The notes under the pieces are model-generated. The model searched no databases, was not told where the DNA came from, and was given only the letters and a program-made list of their open reading frames with translations. This document shows positions 23,742 to 34,057 of a DNA stretch of 64,000 bases, in pieces (within the stretch, counting starts at the first letter, position 1; the number at the start of each line of letters is the position of its first letter). The stretch comes from Branchiostoma floridae (lineage: Eukaryota; Chordata; Leptocardii; Amphioxiformes; Branchiostomatidae): contig NC_049985.1 in NCBI RefSeq assembly GCF_000003815.2, forward strand, positions 10,266,206 through 10,330,205. The letters run 5' to 3'. The position numbers and the translations under genes are program-made.

Positions 23742-26312
23742 GGAAATTAAAGGTTGTTAGATACCCCCCAAAACAATACTCTTTTAGCAGCTTGTGCGGT
23801 TTGCTGTTTAATCTGAACCGAAGTAAAAATTTGGGGGAGTACGGTAGGGGTGGCCCAGGCCGTTGCCAGGTAACCCTGACAGGCGGACGGGGTGTTGGGA
23901 CGGCGTGCCGGGCGCGTGGAGTTCGCGTGCCGTTGCCATAGAGACGCCGGATGGAATCTGGGGTGGAGAATGGGCAAGACAGGTAGGAGGGGCCTAGCAC
24001 AAACATGTGGCCTCTTCGATGAAACAGACAGTGAGCAATTGCAATTGTCCAGGGACGACCTGGCCGGAAGGCCGGACGAGACGGCTATTTTCAAATTTTC
24101 CACGCATTTGAGCCAGGCCTGGGAAAAATCAAAACGGGCACGTAGGAAAACATTAGAACAACACCCGGTGAATTCTTTACTACTGAACAGAAAGACTGTT
24201 TTAATATATGCTGGGCGCTCTCACCACCAAATTAGGATACCAGGATATTACAAAACTTTAAAAGGACTAAAAGAAACTATTTGACGAAATCACACAGTAA
24301 AAGGGACTCGCACTTCACGAATGTGCTGATATTTTAGTCTGAAGGACTAGAGTAAAAAAAATACACCGTACAAAATAAAAAGGAAACGACGAAACAACAG
24401 AACTAGACTCAAACCTGACGAGAAATGATTGAAAATTGACAATTCACTCTGACAACTAACAAGCAACTTTGAAAAACGGTGGGGGAGGGGGGTTGCTATT
24501 GTCTGATTTGGAATAGCCAGCCCCACCGGAGAGGTGGAGTTTCTGAGAACCCTCTAGAACTCCTCTACATCTGGAATCTCATGGTGTCTGGAAGATGAAG
24601 TTACAAGTTAATGTCCGTGGACCGGATGGACGTGGTCATAGATCAGGGGACGGGGATTATGCTGTCAGATGGCAGATGAGACAAGGAACAAAGGAGAAGA
24701 TTGACCCTGGTCCAGATGTGATATTTTGAAAGCGTGCGAAACAGGGCAGTTTTGTAATCTCAGCATTTTGGATTGGCAGGTAGAACAAGTTAATTACCGG
24801 TACACCCACAAGCACACCGCCAAGGGATTACAAAAACGTGAGAATGTGAACGGAGAGGTTTGCGCAGGTGTCTAACATTAATACACCAATTTGTCATACA
24901 TGAGTTAGCACGAAAACACAGCAAACAATTTTGACCAAGAAAACTGGGCAAACGAGGCAGTGTTGCAGGCCGACATCGATTAAAACAGAAACAACAACAA
25001 TAAACTAGAGAATAGAACCGCAAATACTTAACTTATACTGCAAAAATCCTATCGAGCAAAAACAACAACACAACAACAACTTGTACAAAATTGCGGTAAG
25101 AAAATAAACTTTGATAAATTCGCAGCCCGAACTTACTGGGGTGCACAATAAAGTCAGCGTTACAACCACAAAAACTCGAAAGCCAAAACTCTAGATCTTA
25201 CACAGTCAAAATCATTGAAAAACACACTCACACAGGATTCACAATTTGGACAAGAGAGCGAAACCGGAGAGACGAATTTTCACAGCCAACAAATGCACGG
25301 GATTAAATACACAATTACAGCAATGGAACGGAAAAATTATATAAGTTGTGTGCGGAACGACGTGGGTCAACCTTCCAACCTTCCCCAAAACTCAAATTCA
25401 AACAAGAACAGTCAAAAGGAGAGAGTAAGTCCCGTCCCACGAGAGGAAACGGGGAGCGAATTTTCTCACAGACTAGTGTACTAAACGCAAGAAATTACAA
25501 CACGAAAAACAAAACGAAGGCTCTCTTTTGAAACAAAACGTGCGAGAAAAAGGAGGGTCTTTATTAATAAGTAACTGAAACTTAGGGAGGTTCTCAAAAT
25601 CAGGTCAACTTTCTCAACTCACCGGAAAACACAACTTTTATACGGTCAAAACCACTCAAAATCAAAACACATACGGAAACTCGAAAAACACAACAACGAT
25701 TGTGTCAAGATCGCTCGAAAATAAACAGTAAACTAAACCAGGAAGAATTTGACCGACGAAAATAACTCAACACACAAGTTTTCTCAGTCTAGAGCAAGAA
25801 ACAGAGCCACGGGGCAGACTCACACAGGAACAATCAAGGAACCCAAGAAAAGGAGGAGATTATGCTAAAAACCAAACTATGGTATAACGACACTTTGAGA
25901 ACCTGAGAGTTTAGCCAACTACACGGAAAGGGTGAGAGGTACACTCTTCGACTAGCTCTCCAACTACACTGACGTAAACCTTTCCCCTCCACAAAAGTAC
26001 AATAAAAATGGGCGGGACGGGGGTTCAATCTCAAAAATAAGAAACAGAAATAGGGAACAGCAATTTAGGAACAACACGGCAGAGCCTGGCGGAACTAGGT
26101 CACACCAAAAAAAAAAACACAAAAAAGAAACAACGACCACGTCGGAAAGTGACGAAAAAGAGCATGCAGATACAACGTATGAAAATGTAAAAGAGTTGTA
26201 TCACAGAGAAAAGCCCACCTTCAAATACTAGTAGGGGACAATGGGATGAAAAGACACAACTGTTAACCGTGCCGGGGCTCGGGGCAGGGCGGGGCCCGGC
26301 GGACGGAGGGGC

Positions 26313-26765
26313 CCCCGGCGGAACGGGTCCGGGTCTCCCCGACGGACAAGATAGGCGATCACGGTAAGTAAGATAAAGTGAAGATTTCACCGTACGAATT
26401 TTTTGAAACTCAGTAATGGGGTTCATTACCTTGGTAGGGATCATTTTCAGGGAGCGGAAGAACGTTTAAAGGGACGAAAAGGCGAAATTTGGTCGAGAAA
26501 GAAATAGCACAGGACAGTGACCGGGCTGACCAACGTGTCCCCGGCGGAGAGGGGGGAGCGTGACCCCGATGGACAGGCTAAGCCACCACGTTACGTGAGA
26601 TAAAGTGAAAATTCCACCGTACAAATTTAAAAATACACAGGAACGGGGTTCATTATCGTATGGAAAACATTGTCAGGATACAAGAAGAAAAGATTTAACA
26701 GCGAAAAGCCGAAATTTGGACGGAAAGTAAACGCACCCGAAATTTGGACGGAAAAGTAAACGCAC
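26313..26765. repeat. ~226-bp tandem duplication in the 5' leader of the LTR element
   Basis: CCCCGGCGG...GGACA(A/G)G...AGATAAAGTGAA(G/A)ATT(T/C)CACCGTAC...GGGGTTCATTA occurs twice, starting near 26313 and 26539. The second copy ends in a further short duplication (CCGAAATTTGGACGGAAA then GTAAACGCAC, at 26709-26736 and 26737-26765). Because the element runs on the - strand, this block lies directly after the primer-binding site, where packaging signals usually sit. Confidence 0.75.
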
Positions 26766-26824
26766 ATGGCATTGGCCGGGCCGCAACCGTGCGGAGTAAG
26801 AACAAGGACGGAATGGGGTCCAGT

Positions 26825-26842
26825 CCGCCGGTGTGGGGACCA
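26825..26842 (-). other. Primer-binding site, tRNA-Glu(UUC)-like
   Basis: On the - strand, one base after the right LTR, the sequence reads TGGTCCCCACACCGGCGG. From memory, the complement of the animal tRNA-Glu(UUC) 3' end is TGGTTCCCACACCGGGAG: 14 of the first 15 positions agree. The + strand accordingly ends in CCA. This fixes the orientation of the element. The tRNA assignment depends on my recalled sequence. Confidence 0.65.
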
Positions 26843-27395
26843 TTGTGGCAAATAGACTTTAGTATATCTCAGTCCTGGTGGTAAATAGACTTTACTAGAT
26901 CTCAGTCCTGGGTGTTAAACGGACTTCTAGGAGTCTCACTCTCCTCGCTCTTGTACTGGAGCGGTCTACAAGTCTAACCTAGGGTAGGATTTGACACAAA
27001 CACTTTCTCAACTCTCACCGTAACATCAAGGCCAAGACAAGGTGGATTTCCAAGTCTACATTCTCTTTATTCGGAACTCCGTACGATGTGTAACATTGCT
27101 CAACATCAAAGGCACGACGGAATACAACTGAGTATCAAAGTATGGAACAAACACAATACACATTGTCAATCTTAAACCTGGAATCTCTAGCAAAGGGGAC
27201 CCTCCCAAACAAAGCGAATTTAGTTACAACAGCGCTCGTCAGAGATAGAACCGGCAACTCTTACCGAAGTGGTCAGTAGCTTGGAAGAGATGAACCGACG
27301 CTGTCTGAGATAGACAGCAAACGCGAAGTACACTAGTCATTTTAACGGATGAGTCAAATGTGCAAGCCGCCTCGGAGGAGCTCTCAGTGCCGCCC

Positions 27396-27421
27396 GATCG
27401 CCCGCCCGCAGGCGGGCGATC
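27396..27421. other. Perfect 11-bp GC-rich hairpin in the LTR (right copy)
   Basis: Second copy of the GATCGCCCGCC/GGCGGGCGATC hairpin, about 80 bases downstream of the TATA-like box, hence in the predicted 5' end of the transcript. Confidence 0.85.
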
Positions 27422-27499
27422 CGACGGAGCCAACCGTCTGGAGAAGTTCTTCAGGAAGGAGTCGAATCAGAAGAGAGAGAAGACAGCGAGGAACCCTCC

Positions 27500-27616
27500 T
27501 TTTTAGCTCCAAGCTAGCATCTAATTTAGGATGAAGCCAAACAGAATGTGTGATGATTGGACAGGAGTTTAGATTGAGGGCGGAGACACGCTGACTCATT
27601 TACATGTGTGACGTCA
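27500..27616 (-). promoter_or_regulatory. LTR promoter: CRE, AP-1/MARE, CCAAT, TATA-like
   Basis: Reading the - strand, the order is TGACGTCA (27609-27616), TGAGTCAGC (27590-27598, an AP-1/Maf half-site form), CCAAT (27556-27560) and a TATA-like TAAAAAGG (about 27498-27505). The order and spacing are those of a retroviral-type U3 promoter, putting the start near 27470. A second AP-1 site (TGACTCA on the - strand) lies downstream at 27350-27356. Factor names are from consensus motifs only. Confidence 0.55.
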
Positions 27617-27732
27617 TACAAGGAAGAAACTTTATGTAACGATCAGGGGGAGTTCCGTTAAAGACGGGGGAAGCTCCACCCAGGGGCGATTCACTAACTA
27701 AAGGTAATGGGCTTAAAGTAATGTCTGCTACA

Positions 27733-27736
27733 GCCT
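27733..27736. other. Target site duplication, right copy (GCCT)
   Basis: Matches 18821-18824. Confidence 0.75.
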
Positions 27737-30700
27737 CACAAAATTTCCACAGGCTTCTGTCCCTTTCTTCTTAGTTGTAGAAAAACTTCAAGGGTATCAC
27801 CTTCCATACAAAGAAACAGTCAAGTGACTTCAGCTGGCCCATATCATGAGGCCACCTGATGGCCATCCCAAAAGGGAACTTCCCAGTTCTCATGTGGCAA
27901 CCCTGCCAGACAGCCTGAACTCAATTAGAACTGGTCATGAATATGGATATAAACTTCTGCCTATTACAGCATAGTCCAGTGAGGCCTGGAGGCAACTGAA
28001 GATCTCACTGGTCCTTGTTGTATTTCAGATATCAGTTTGTGTGAGAGACAGCTGCTGCTGGCAACAGAGGGAGGGGATCTGGCTGGCTAGCATAGCGTCA
28101 CACTACTGCTAATTCTGGACTGGCATTTGCTGCCCGCAGCCTCAGTACTTGGGTGAAACACTGAAGGTATGTACTGCTAACACTCTACACCATTTAGCTA
28201 AAATGGTTTGTGACAGTGCCAGGATACTAAATGGCCTTCAGCAGGCATGCTGTCTGCGTATGTGAACTTGTCCTCATACCTCTGTCGGCTTGGGTGACGT
28301 TGGATCGTTGGATTTAGCGCCTTGTTGTGAAAGTGTTGGGTCAGGGCACTCACCCTTGCCTCATCAGCCTGGACTGGTAAGCCACAGTCTAACACAGGCT
28401 AGACGCCTTGTAAATTAATTTCTAGAACCTCATGCTTTTTTGCCTGGGGAGCCTTTGTAATTCAGGTAGGTTGGGCAAGCTCAGTATTGACATATCCTGC
28501 TGACTCTTGTATTATTCAGATTGGTAATTAGACCTGTTTTACTGCAGATTAGTAGACTGATACTTGGTTAATCCTCAATTTCAAAGTGAAAGGGGGTGGG
28601 GAGCTGCATTGTTACCTTTTATCTATTTGCTGTTTTCAATAACAAACTCATGTGGGTATTGAGAAAGGTGTCCTGCTGGCCTAGACATGTACCTTTGTCA
28701 CCAGTGGCTCCAGCATTTAGACAATGGAAAAAAACAAATAGACAATGTGTGACATTGTAACTCAGTTCCCCATATTATCCCGTCTTTACTTTCATATCAT
28801 TGGGTGAAAAGTAGTGGTAGATGGTTGTTGTTCTAACCATTTTAAAAATCCAGTAAAGCAGTAGACAAAGTCCAATTTGGCAGAGAGAGCATCAGTTTCC
28901 AATTTAAATTTGGAAGCCTGCCATTGAACTTGCCTTGGCAAAATCAAGGAGGTTAAACCTGTTTGACACAATTAAGTGATGTGCTAAAGGTTTTGTCAAT
29001 GTAGAACTTTTCTCTCTTCCTCAGTGGTCCTCAGATTCTTGAATTTCTTGAAAGTCGATCCTCGCCTGCTTAGAATGTAAAGCTGCCGGAAATGTCTCAG
29101 TAATCTACAGAGGATTTAAAGAGAATTATTTCTGCTACATGCCTGAGTTCCCAGTACTTTCTCCCAAGTGCAACATACCTGCAGTAGGCAACAAGATCTT
29201 TTCAGGCTAGTAAAGTTCATCTGTGTTGGTACATGACATAACGGGAAAGGTTGAACCTTTTACCAACAACATAATAACTGATTTGGCAGGTTATACTGAA
29301 GAAAACCAGAGGTCAGGTAAAATATTTGAGGATTCCACTCTCTTGTGCCAGAAAAAAGTTTGACCCTTTCCAACATACGAACTTGGTTAGTAGCAGTGCT
29401 TAAAAATTAAGTAACTTTTGTTAGATTACTTAGAATGCAAAAATTGTAAAGCTACTGTTCAGTAACCAAAAGGCTGTATGTCAGGGAATTTGCACATATC
29501 TTGTCTGACCCAGAAAGTCAGATGCCAATTTGATGAGAGACTAGGAACTAGCAGCTGTAGAAAGGAGATAACATCTTGTATTCTAATGGGGCAGCATGTG
29601 CAGCCCCCCTCAAGACCCCAACTTGTTCCAAATGTGCTGCATAAAACAGAACAACAGTCGATCTTGTCTGCAAGGTAAGGAGCCCCAGTTCCAGAGAAGT
29701 AACAGCTGCTAGGTGGTTAATCCGTAGAGCTTTTAATACAGGTAAGGGCTGGCATGACTGTGCGATAATGAGTGGGCTGAAGCATCGATGTCATTGTCAT
29801 CTGCATACCTGTCAATCACAGGGGTCTAAAGGGCAGATGCGGAGGCACTCCTCTTTGTCCGACTTCCTCGGAAAGCTGCAATTTTCCTCATGATGCATGA
29901 TGGGCCGAACAGGCAAGGTAGTAATTTTCTCCTGCCCATTTTTACCAAATCACCACAGCTTGCAAGCTGTTAGTGTCTAAGGCGGATCAACATTTCATTG
30001 GCGAGCTTGGCGTGTTATGTCGGCTGCTCAGTTAGCCCTATCCAACATTACCTTTAAAAGGCAAAGGATTTAAGGATCAGTGTGGCATTGTTGTTCCCCT
30101 GACAAGTAAATACTGTGGACTTTCCATATGCAGCTGGGTTGTCCCAAATCTGGGAGTGAATGGTGAACTTTTCGGTGCTGTATGGGCTGCCTGCAGGACG
30201 TTTGTATTTCTTTGTGTCGCCCTCTGTTGTGGGCTGATTTGCACATGTAGGGAAAACAGCACCAAGTATCCATACATTTCACGCCCGCCGGCACACTCTC
30301 AAAAGGAAGGTAAATGGATAATGATGCCATAGAATTCCAATGGAGTGTGCTCACTGTGTCAGGAGTCCATCCTAAAGATAGCACGAACATGTGTGGCAGC
30401 ATGCAAACTTAACTGTAAAACTAAAAGGGCTTGACAAAAAAATTCAGTACATCATGAATGCCCAACCTGTTTAGTTGTTACTGTTTAGACTGTATTTCTT
30501 TCTGCAATCTTGAAGATTTTCTAGCTGCAACTGCAGATTACAGGAGGGTATTGCGAGCCCTGGCTGTGTTGTGTTTGTCGCGAGCTTTACCCTGGAGTGT
30601 TTTGGAGAATTTAGCTCCCACAACTTTGTTGTTTACATCTAGCAAGTTTCTAAGCCATAGCCTGCAGGCATCATTACTTTCTTGTAATCCAAGATTTCCC

Positions 30701-33270
30701 TTTGATACCTGGTACGTGATTTACTTCATAAGTACTGTGGGTCCTATGGAAGTAAATAATGTAAATTGCAACCAAATACATTTTACCCTTGTTGGTGTGG
30801 AGGCTCAAGGAGTACTGTTAAAAGAAGCTTGACACAAGTGCTTCTCCAAGTTGCAATCTGGCAGAAACCTGTTTACTTTATGCCCAGGTAATGCCTGACA
30901 CTCAGGTTTCAAGATAACCCCAGGTCTTTACAGTCTGGGAGCTTGGGATAATAGCTCTGTATTGTTTAAACAAAGGCAATATCATACCTATTTTGTCATG
31001 GTATTTTTTTGCTGATATCTTAAAATAGATATGACAGGTTGATCAGTAAAGCAGTCATTCACGTGATGCTTTTTTTATGCTTTTTTATCTAGTGAGCATA
31101 ACAGGTACCATAAAGGTGACCAGGTCACATACTATTAGTATTGCAGCAGCTATTGTCATTTTAGTTGTTTGCCTTCCACAAAGTATTGTTATGTTCTTTG
31201 ACTAAGGTATGCTTATAAATTTAGAAAAAAATGCGTAAGTTTTAAAATCTAAAAGATTAGTAACATTATTCCCCTTTTTTCTGACCACCACTGCCTTGTT
31301 CATTTTGATCATCTGAGATATTTTTTCTGGCATACTTAATTTAATGGCTAATCATGGGTATCAAACAGACCAAAAATGTTTTTGCATGAGTAGCTTGGAA
31401 GTAAAATTCCCCAGACTAATTATGTTACTTCCATTTCCTGCGCTTACTAGAGTCTTAGCTTAATTGTATTAGAAAAAAGAGAGTTTTGTTTTCCTGTCTC
31501 TCAGACATAATATGGAAAAAAAAAACAGTACGTCTGCATGAGACCATTTCAGTGAATGGAAATTTTGTATTTTATTTTTGATAGGACTTAGTATTATGTC
31601 AAAAATAAGAATTATATCAGAGGACCAGACATTTGTTTGTTTATTTACCAATTTGTATACTACAAAATGTAAAGAAACAGTTTGTTTGTGTGAGATTATT
31701 TGATATAAGGCAAGTTTCTGTCATATTTCTTATAGAAGTCTTTTCTTTTTTCCAAGGTAAAAGTAAGGAGAACACTCAAAACATTATATTTGACAGAGGT
31801 CTTTTGAGTAAAGAAAGTTTGTCCTTTTTGTGATGCAACTTGATAGTGTGGAAGGGCTCTCCTACCCCTAGCATGAAAGGAAAATCCACCCTTAGCAGTT
31901 TTGCTAAGATGGGATTTGTTAACAGACAACTTGTCTGCCCACCCCACCACTTACAGCCTGTACCTACATCAAGACTTCATCCACTATTTAGAATGGCTAT
32001 AAACTGATCCACATGCACAATACAAGGAGGAGATTCACAGTAAATTCCCCCAATCCCATAAATCAGGGGAGCCTGCCCATGCTTTGAGATGACCAGGGTG
32101 GGGTCTATTGTTTACAGTGGGCCTGACAGGCAACTGTTCACACCTTTTTGAGAAACCCCCTCTTCCCATTGTCCCAGGCTTAGCAAATTACTGCTGATTG
32201 CAAGTTGATTAAGTGTGAAGTCTCCATGGACCTCCCCAAGCCAGAGCTGTCTCTCAGAACATATGGAGAAATGGGAATAGAAAACCCTTTTTGCTGAATC
32301 GATGAAACCCATGCTGTACCAGATTCAATTAGGCAATACTTTCTTCCCTCAGAAGGTAAGCAGAAACCCTTTGGACATCTTTTATCTAATGACGATTTTG
32401 TACTTTGCATTCTGCAAAGAATGTTCCTTGCGTAAGCATTTAGAGTTGTCTGTATGGTGTATCATTGTTTTGGTTCTACTGAGCTTGCATTTTTTACAAC
32501 TTTCAAAAGTCTGCAACAGCAAGTTTCCCACTTGCCATATCCATGTTTCCTCCCTCCTGAGTCTAACTTTGAAAACATGTTTTTCACATCATCCTGAATG
32601 TAACATGTACAGTTACAAGCATGTACCTTTTGTTGAACAAAGAGGAAGTACCTTGTCTAGCAAGTTTGCCCACATACTGGGCACACTGTGTGATTCCTGG
32701 ATATAAAGTATCACCTGGATATACTAGTAATGTATCACCTCTGGTCGCTGCAGGTGTGCATTACATACAAGGGTGAATGGGCCTTTGTTGAAACAGATAG
32801 GAGTTTCGTAGTCACCCTGTTTGATACCTGTCACATACACTGTTTTGGAAGTTCTGCTGGCATTGTTAGTGGAAGTCATTAGTACAAGGGCCAAGCAGAT
32901 ACATGTTTTGCTGTTGATTGTGCTGGAGTGTTTCTATCTGTATCAGTTACACCATTAGTACCTCTGTGTTCAGCTGTCAATATGAGAGGGGTTCAGTGAA
33001 TGTGCCTAGGCTATAATGGTAAGTAACAATTGGCAAAAGGGGGACAAGTATTTGCTGACTTGGAGAAAGAGCAGGTTGATGTACTATTGTAGATATCCCC
33101 TACAGTACCTTGATGCCTTCCTTGGTGATTATACAGTCTCTGGGGAAAGTAGTCTGCGTGAGAATTTGGTAAGGGGCTCCTATGTTTGTTTTAATTTAGA
33201 AATTATAGAAAAGAGAGCCTGATGTAGAGGCTGTCGTGGTAATAGCTAAATAGTAAATTCTAGAAAACAG
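27737..33270. other. Non-coding stretch
   Basis: No gene supported. Frames up to 124 codons (30458-30832 +) exist but have no family resemblance or matching splice sites. A donor-like CAGAAG/GTAAGC occurs at about 32356. Nothing repetitive was recognised. Confidence 0.5.
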
Positions 33271-33279
33271 GTCTGCTGG

Positions 33280-33419
33280 TATCCTGGGAGCCAGACAGGA
33301 CCGGGTAGCTAGCGAGTTTTGTTCGGGGACCCAAGGCAGTCAGCCCGCAGATCTCACATTAGTGCTTTGGGGGAGTTTAAACTGTCCTAGCTGCCCGATC
33401 CCGGCTGGCTCCCAGGGTA
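33280..33419. mobile_element. MITE with 9-bp target duplication (140 bp)
   Basis: The left end TATCCTGGGAGCCAG and right end CTGGCTCCCAGGGTA are inverted repeats extending imperfectly about 25 bases inward (CCGGG / CCCGG). GTCTGCTGG flanks both sides exactly (33271-33279 and 33420-33428). It has no coding capacity. End sequence and duplication length place it with the neighbouring 33965 element and the 14763 element. Mutator-like is the most likely source of the transposase. Confidence 0.87.
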
Positions 33420-33428
33420 GTCTGCTGG

Positions 33429-33955
33429 CTTCACTGGTTTCTTTTCATACTTGTTTCCTATCCTGTTCTCTTCTTACCAATACAGTTATACTAGGTGTAT
33501 CTATACATCTTTGTATGAATCAATACAAATGATATTGTGTATTAATAGTGCAAATGATGCAAAACACAGAAAGATGAATAGAAGAAAGACAGAAAGAAAT
33601 TTAATGCAGGGTTTAACACTAAAGCACCCAAAGGATAGGTCATAGCTCACAAAGTACAGTTCTGTTTCAATTCTGAAAAAGCCCTTCATGCCTTTTCAGA
33701 TAATCCTCTGGAGATGAGGGCTCTGTTATGACAGTGCATCCTATCCCCTATGATGTTTATGCCGCCAGATTTTGTGGGTGTCCTCTTGTCACAACAAAAT
33801 GTAATAGGATTGATTTAATTCTTCTTCAGGAAAAGTGCTGGGCTTAGCTGAAGCACATTTAAGTCAAACAAAGCAAATATCCATCTATGTGGTGTGCATG
33901 GATACAAATTATGATAGGAAAGCCCTGTATAAACCAGAGTTTTAAAAAACTACAT
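33429..33955. other. Non-coding spacer between two MITEs
   Basis: No gene seen. Confidence 0.6.
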
Positions 33956-33964
33956 GTGTACAGT

Positions 33965-34048
33965 TAGCCTGGATACCAGACCTCAGCCCGATCTCAAACC
34001 ACATGATAGATATTTTTGAGATTGGGCTGGGGTCTGGTATCCAGGCTA
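33965..34048. mobile_element. Palindromic MITE with 9-bp target duplication (84 bp)
   Basis: Nearly the whole element is an inverted repeat. TAGCCTGGATACCAGACC starts it, its exact complement ends it, and the arms run about 34 bases with two mismatches around a 14-base loop. GTGTACAGT flanks both sides exactly (33956-33964 and 34049-34057). The high arm identity and intact duplication suggest a fairly young copy. The RNA would form a strong hairpin. Confidence 0.92.
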
Positions 34049-34057
34049 GTGTACAGT

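Larger units (their letters stand above)
18825..27732 (-). mobile_element. Non-autonomous LTR retrotransposon (8,908 bp)
   Basis: Two 889-bp direct repeats with TG...CA ends bound a 7,130-bp interior, and GCCT flanks both outer sides. Reading the two LTRs side by side I found no difference, so the insertion is young. Orientation is - : reading that strand, the right LTR is followed after one base by a tRNA-complementary primer site, and the left LTR is preceded by a purine-rich tract. AATAAA and a CRE/AP-1/CCAAT/TATA-like series also read on the - strand. The interior has no gag-pol frame; the longest ORF is 200 codons. Identical LTRs around a non-coding interior mean that the defective copy itself transposed, so proteins came from another element. 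LARD-like describes it best. Superfamily is uncertain; Gypsy-like is a guess from the LTR start TGTAG and the Pol-like tail. Confidence 0.93.
26844..27732 (-). repeat. 5' LTR of the element (right copy)
   Basis: 889 bp, identical by eye to the left LTR and offset from it by 8,019 bases. In the direction of transcription it supplies the promoter. It contains a splice-donor-like GGTAAGAG (- strand, near 27260-27266) downstream of the inferred start. Confidence 0.95.

Noticed and set aside
30458-30832. 124-codon + strand frame
   Set aside because: No domain, codon choice like the flanks, no splice support.
32302-32706. 134-codon + strand frame
   Set aside because: Cys/Leu/Phe-rich translation typical of AT-rich DNA; an internal donor-like site only.
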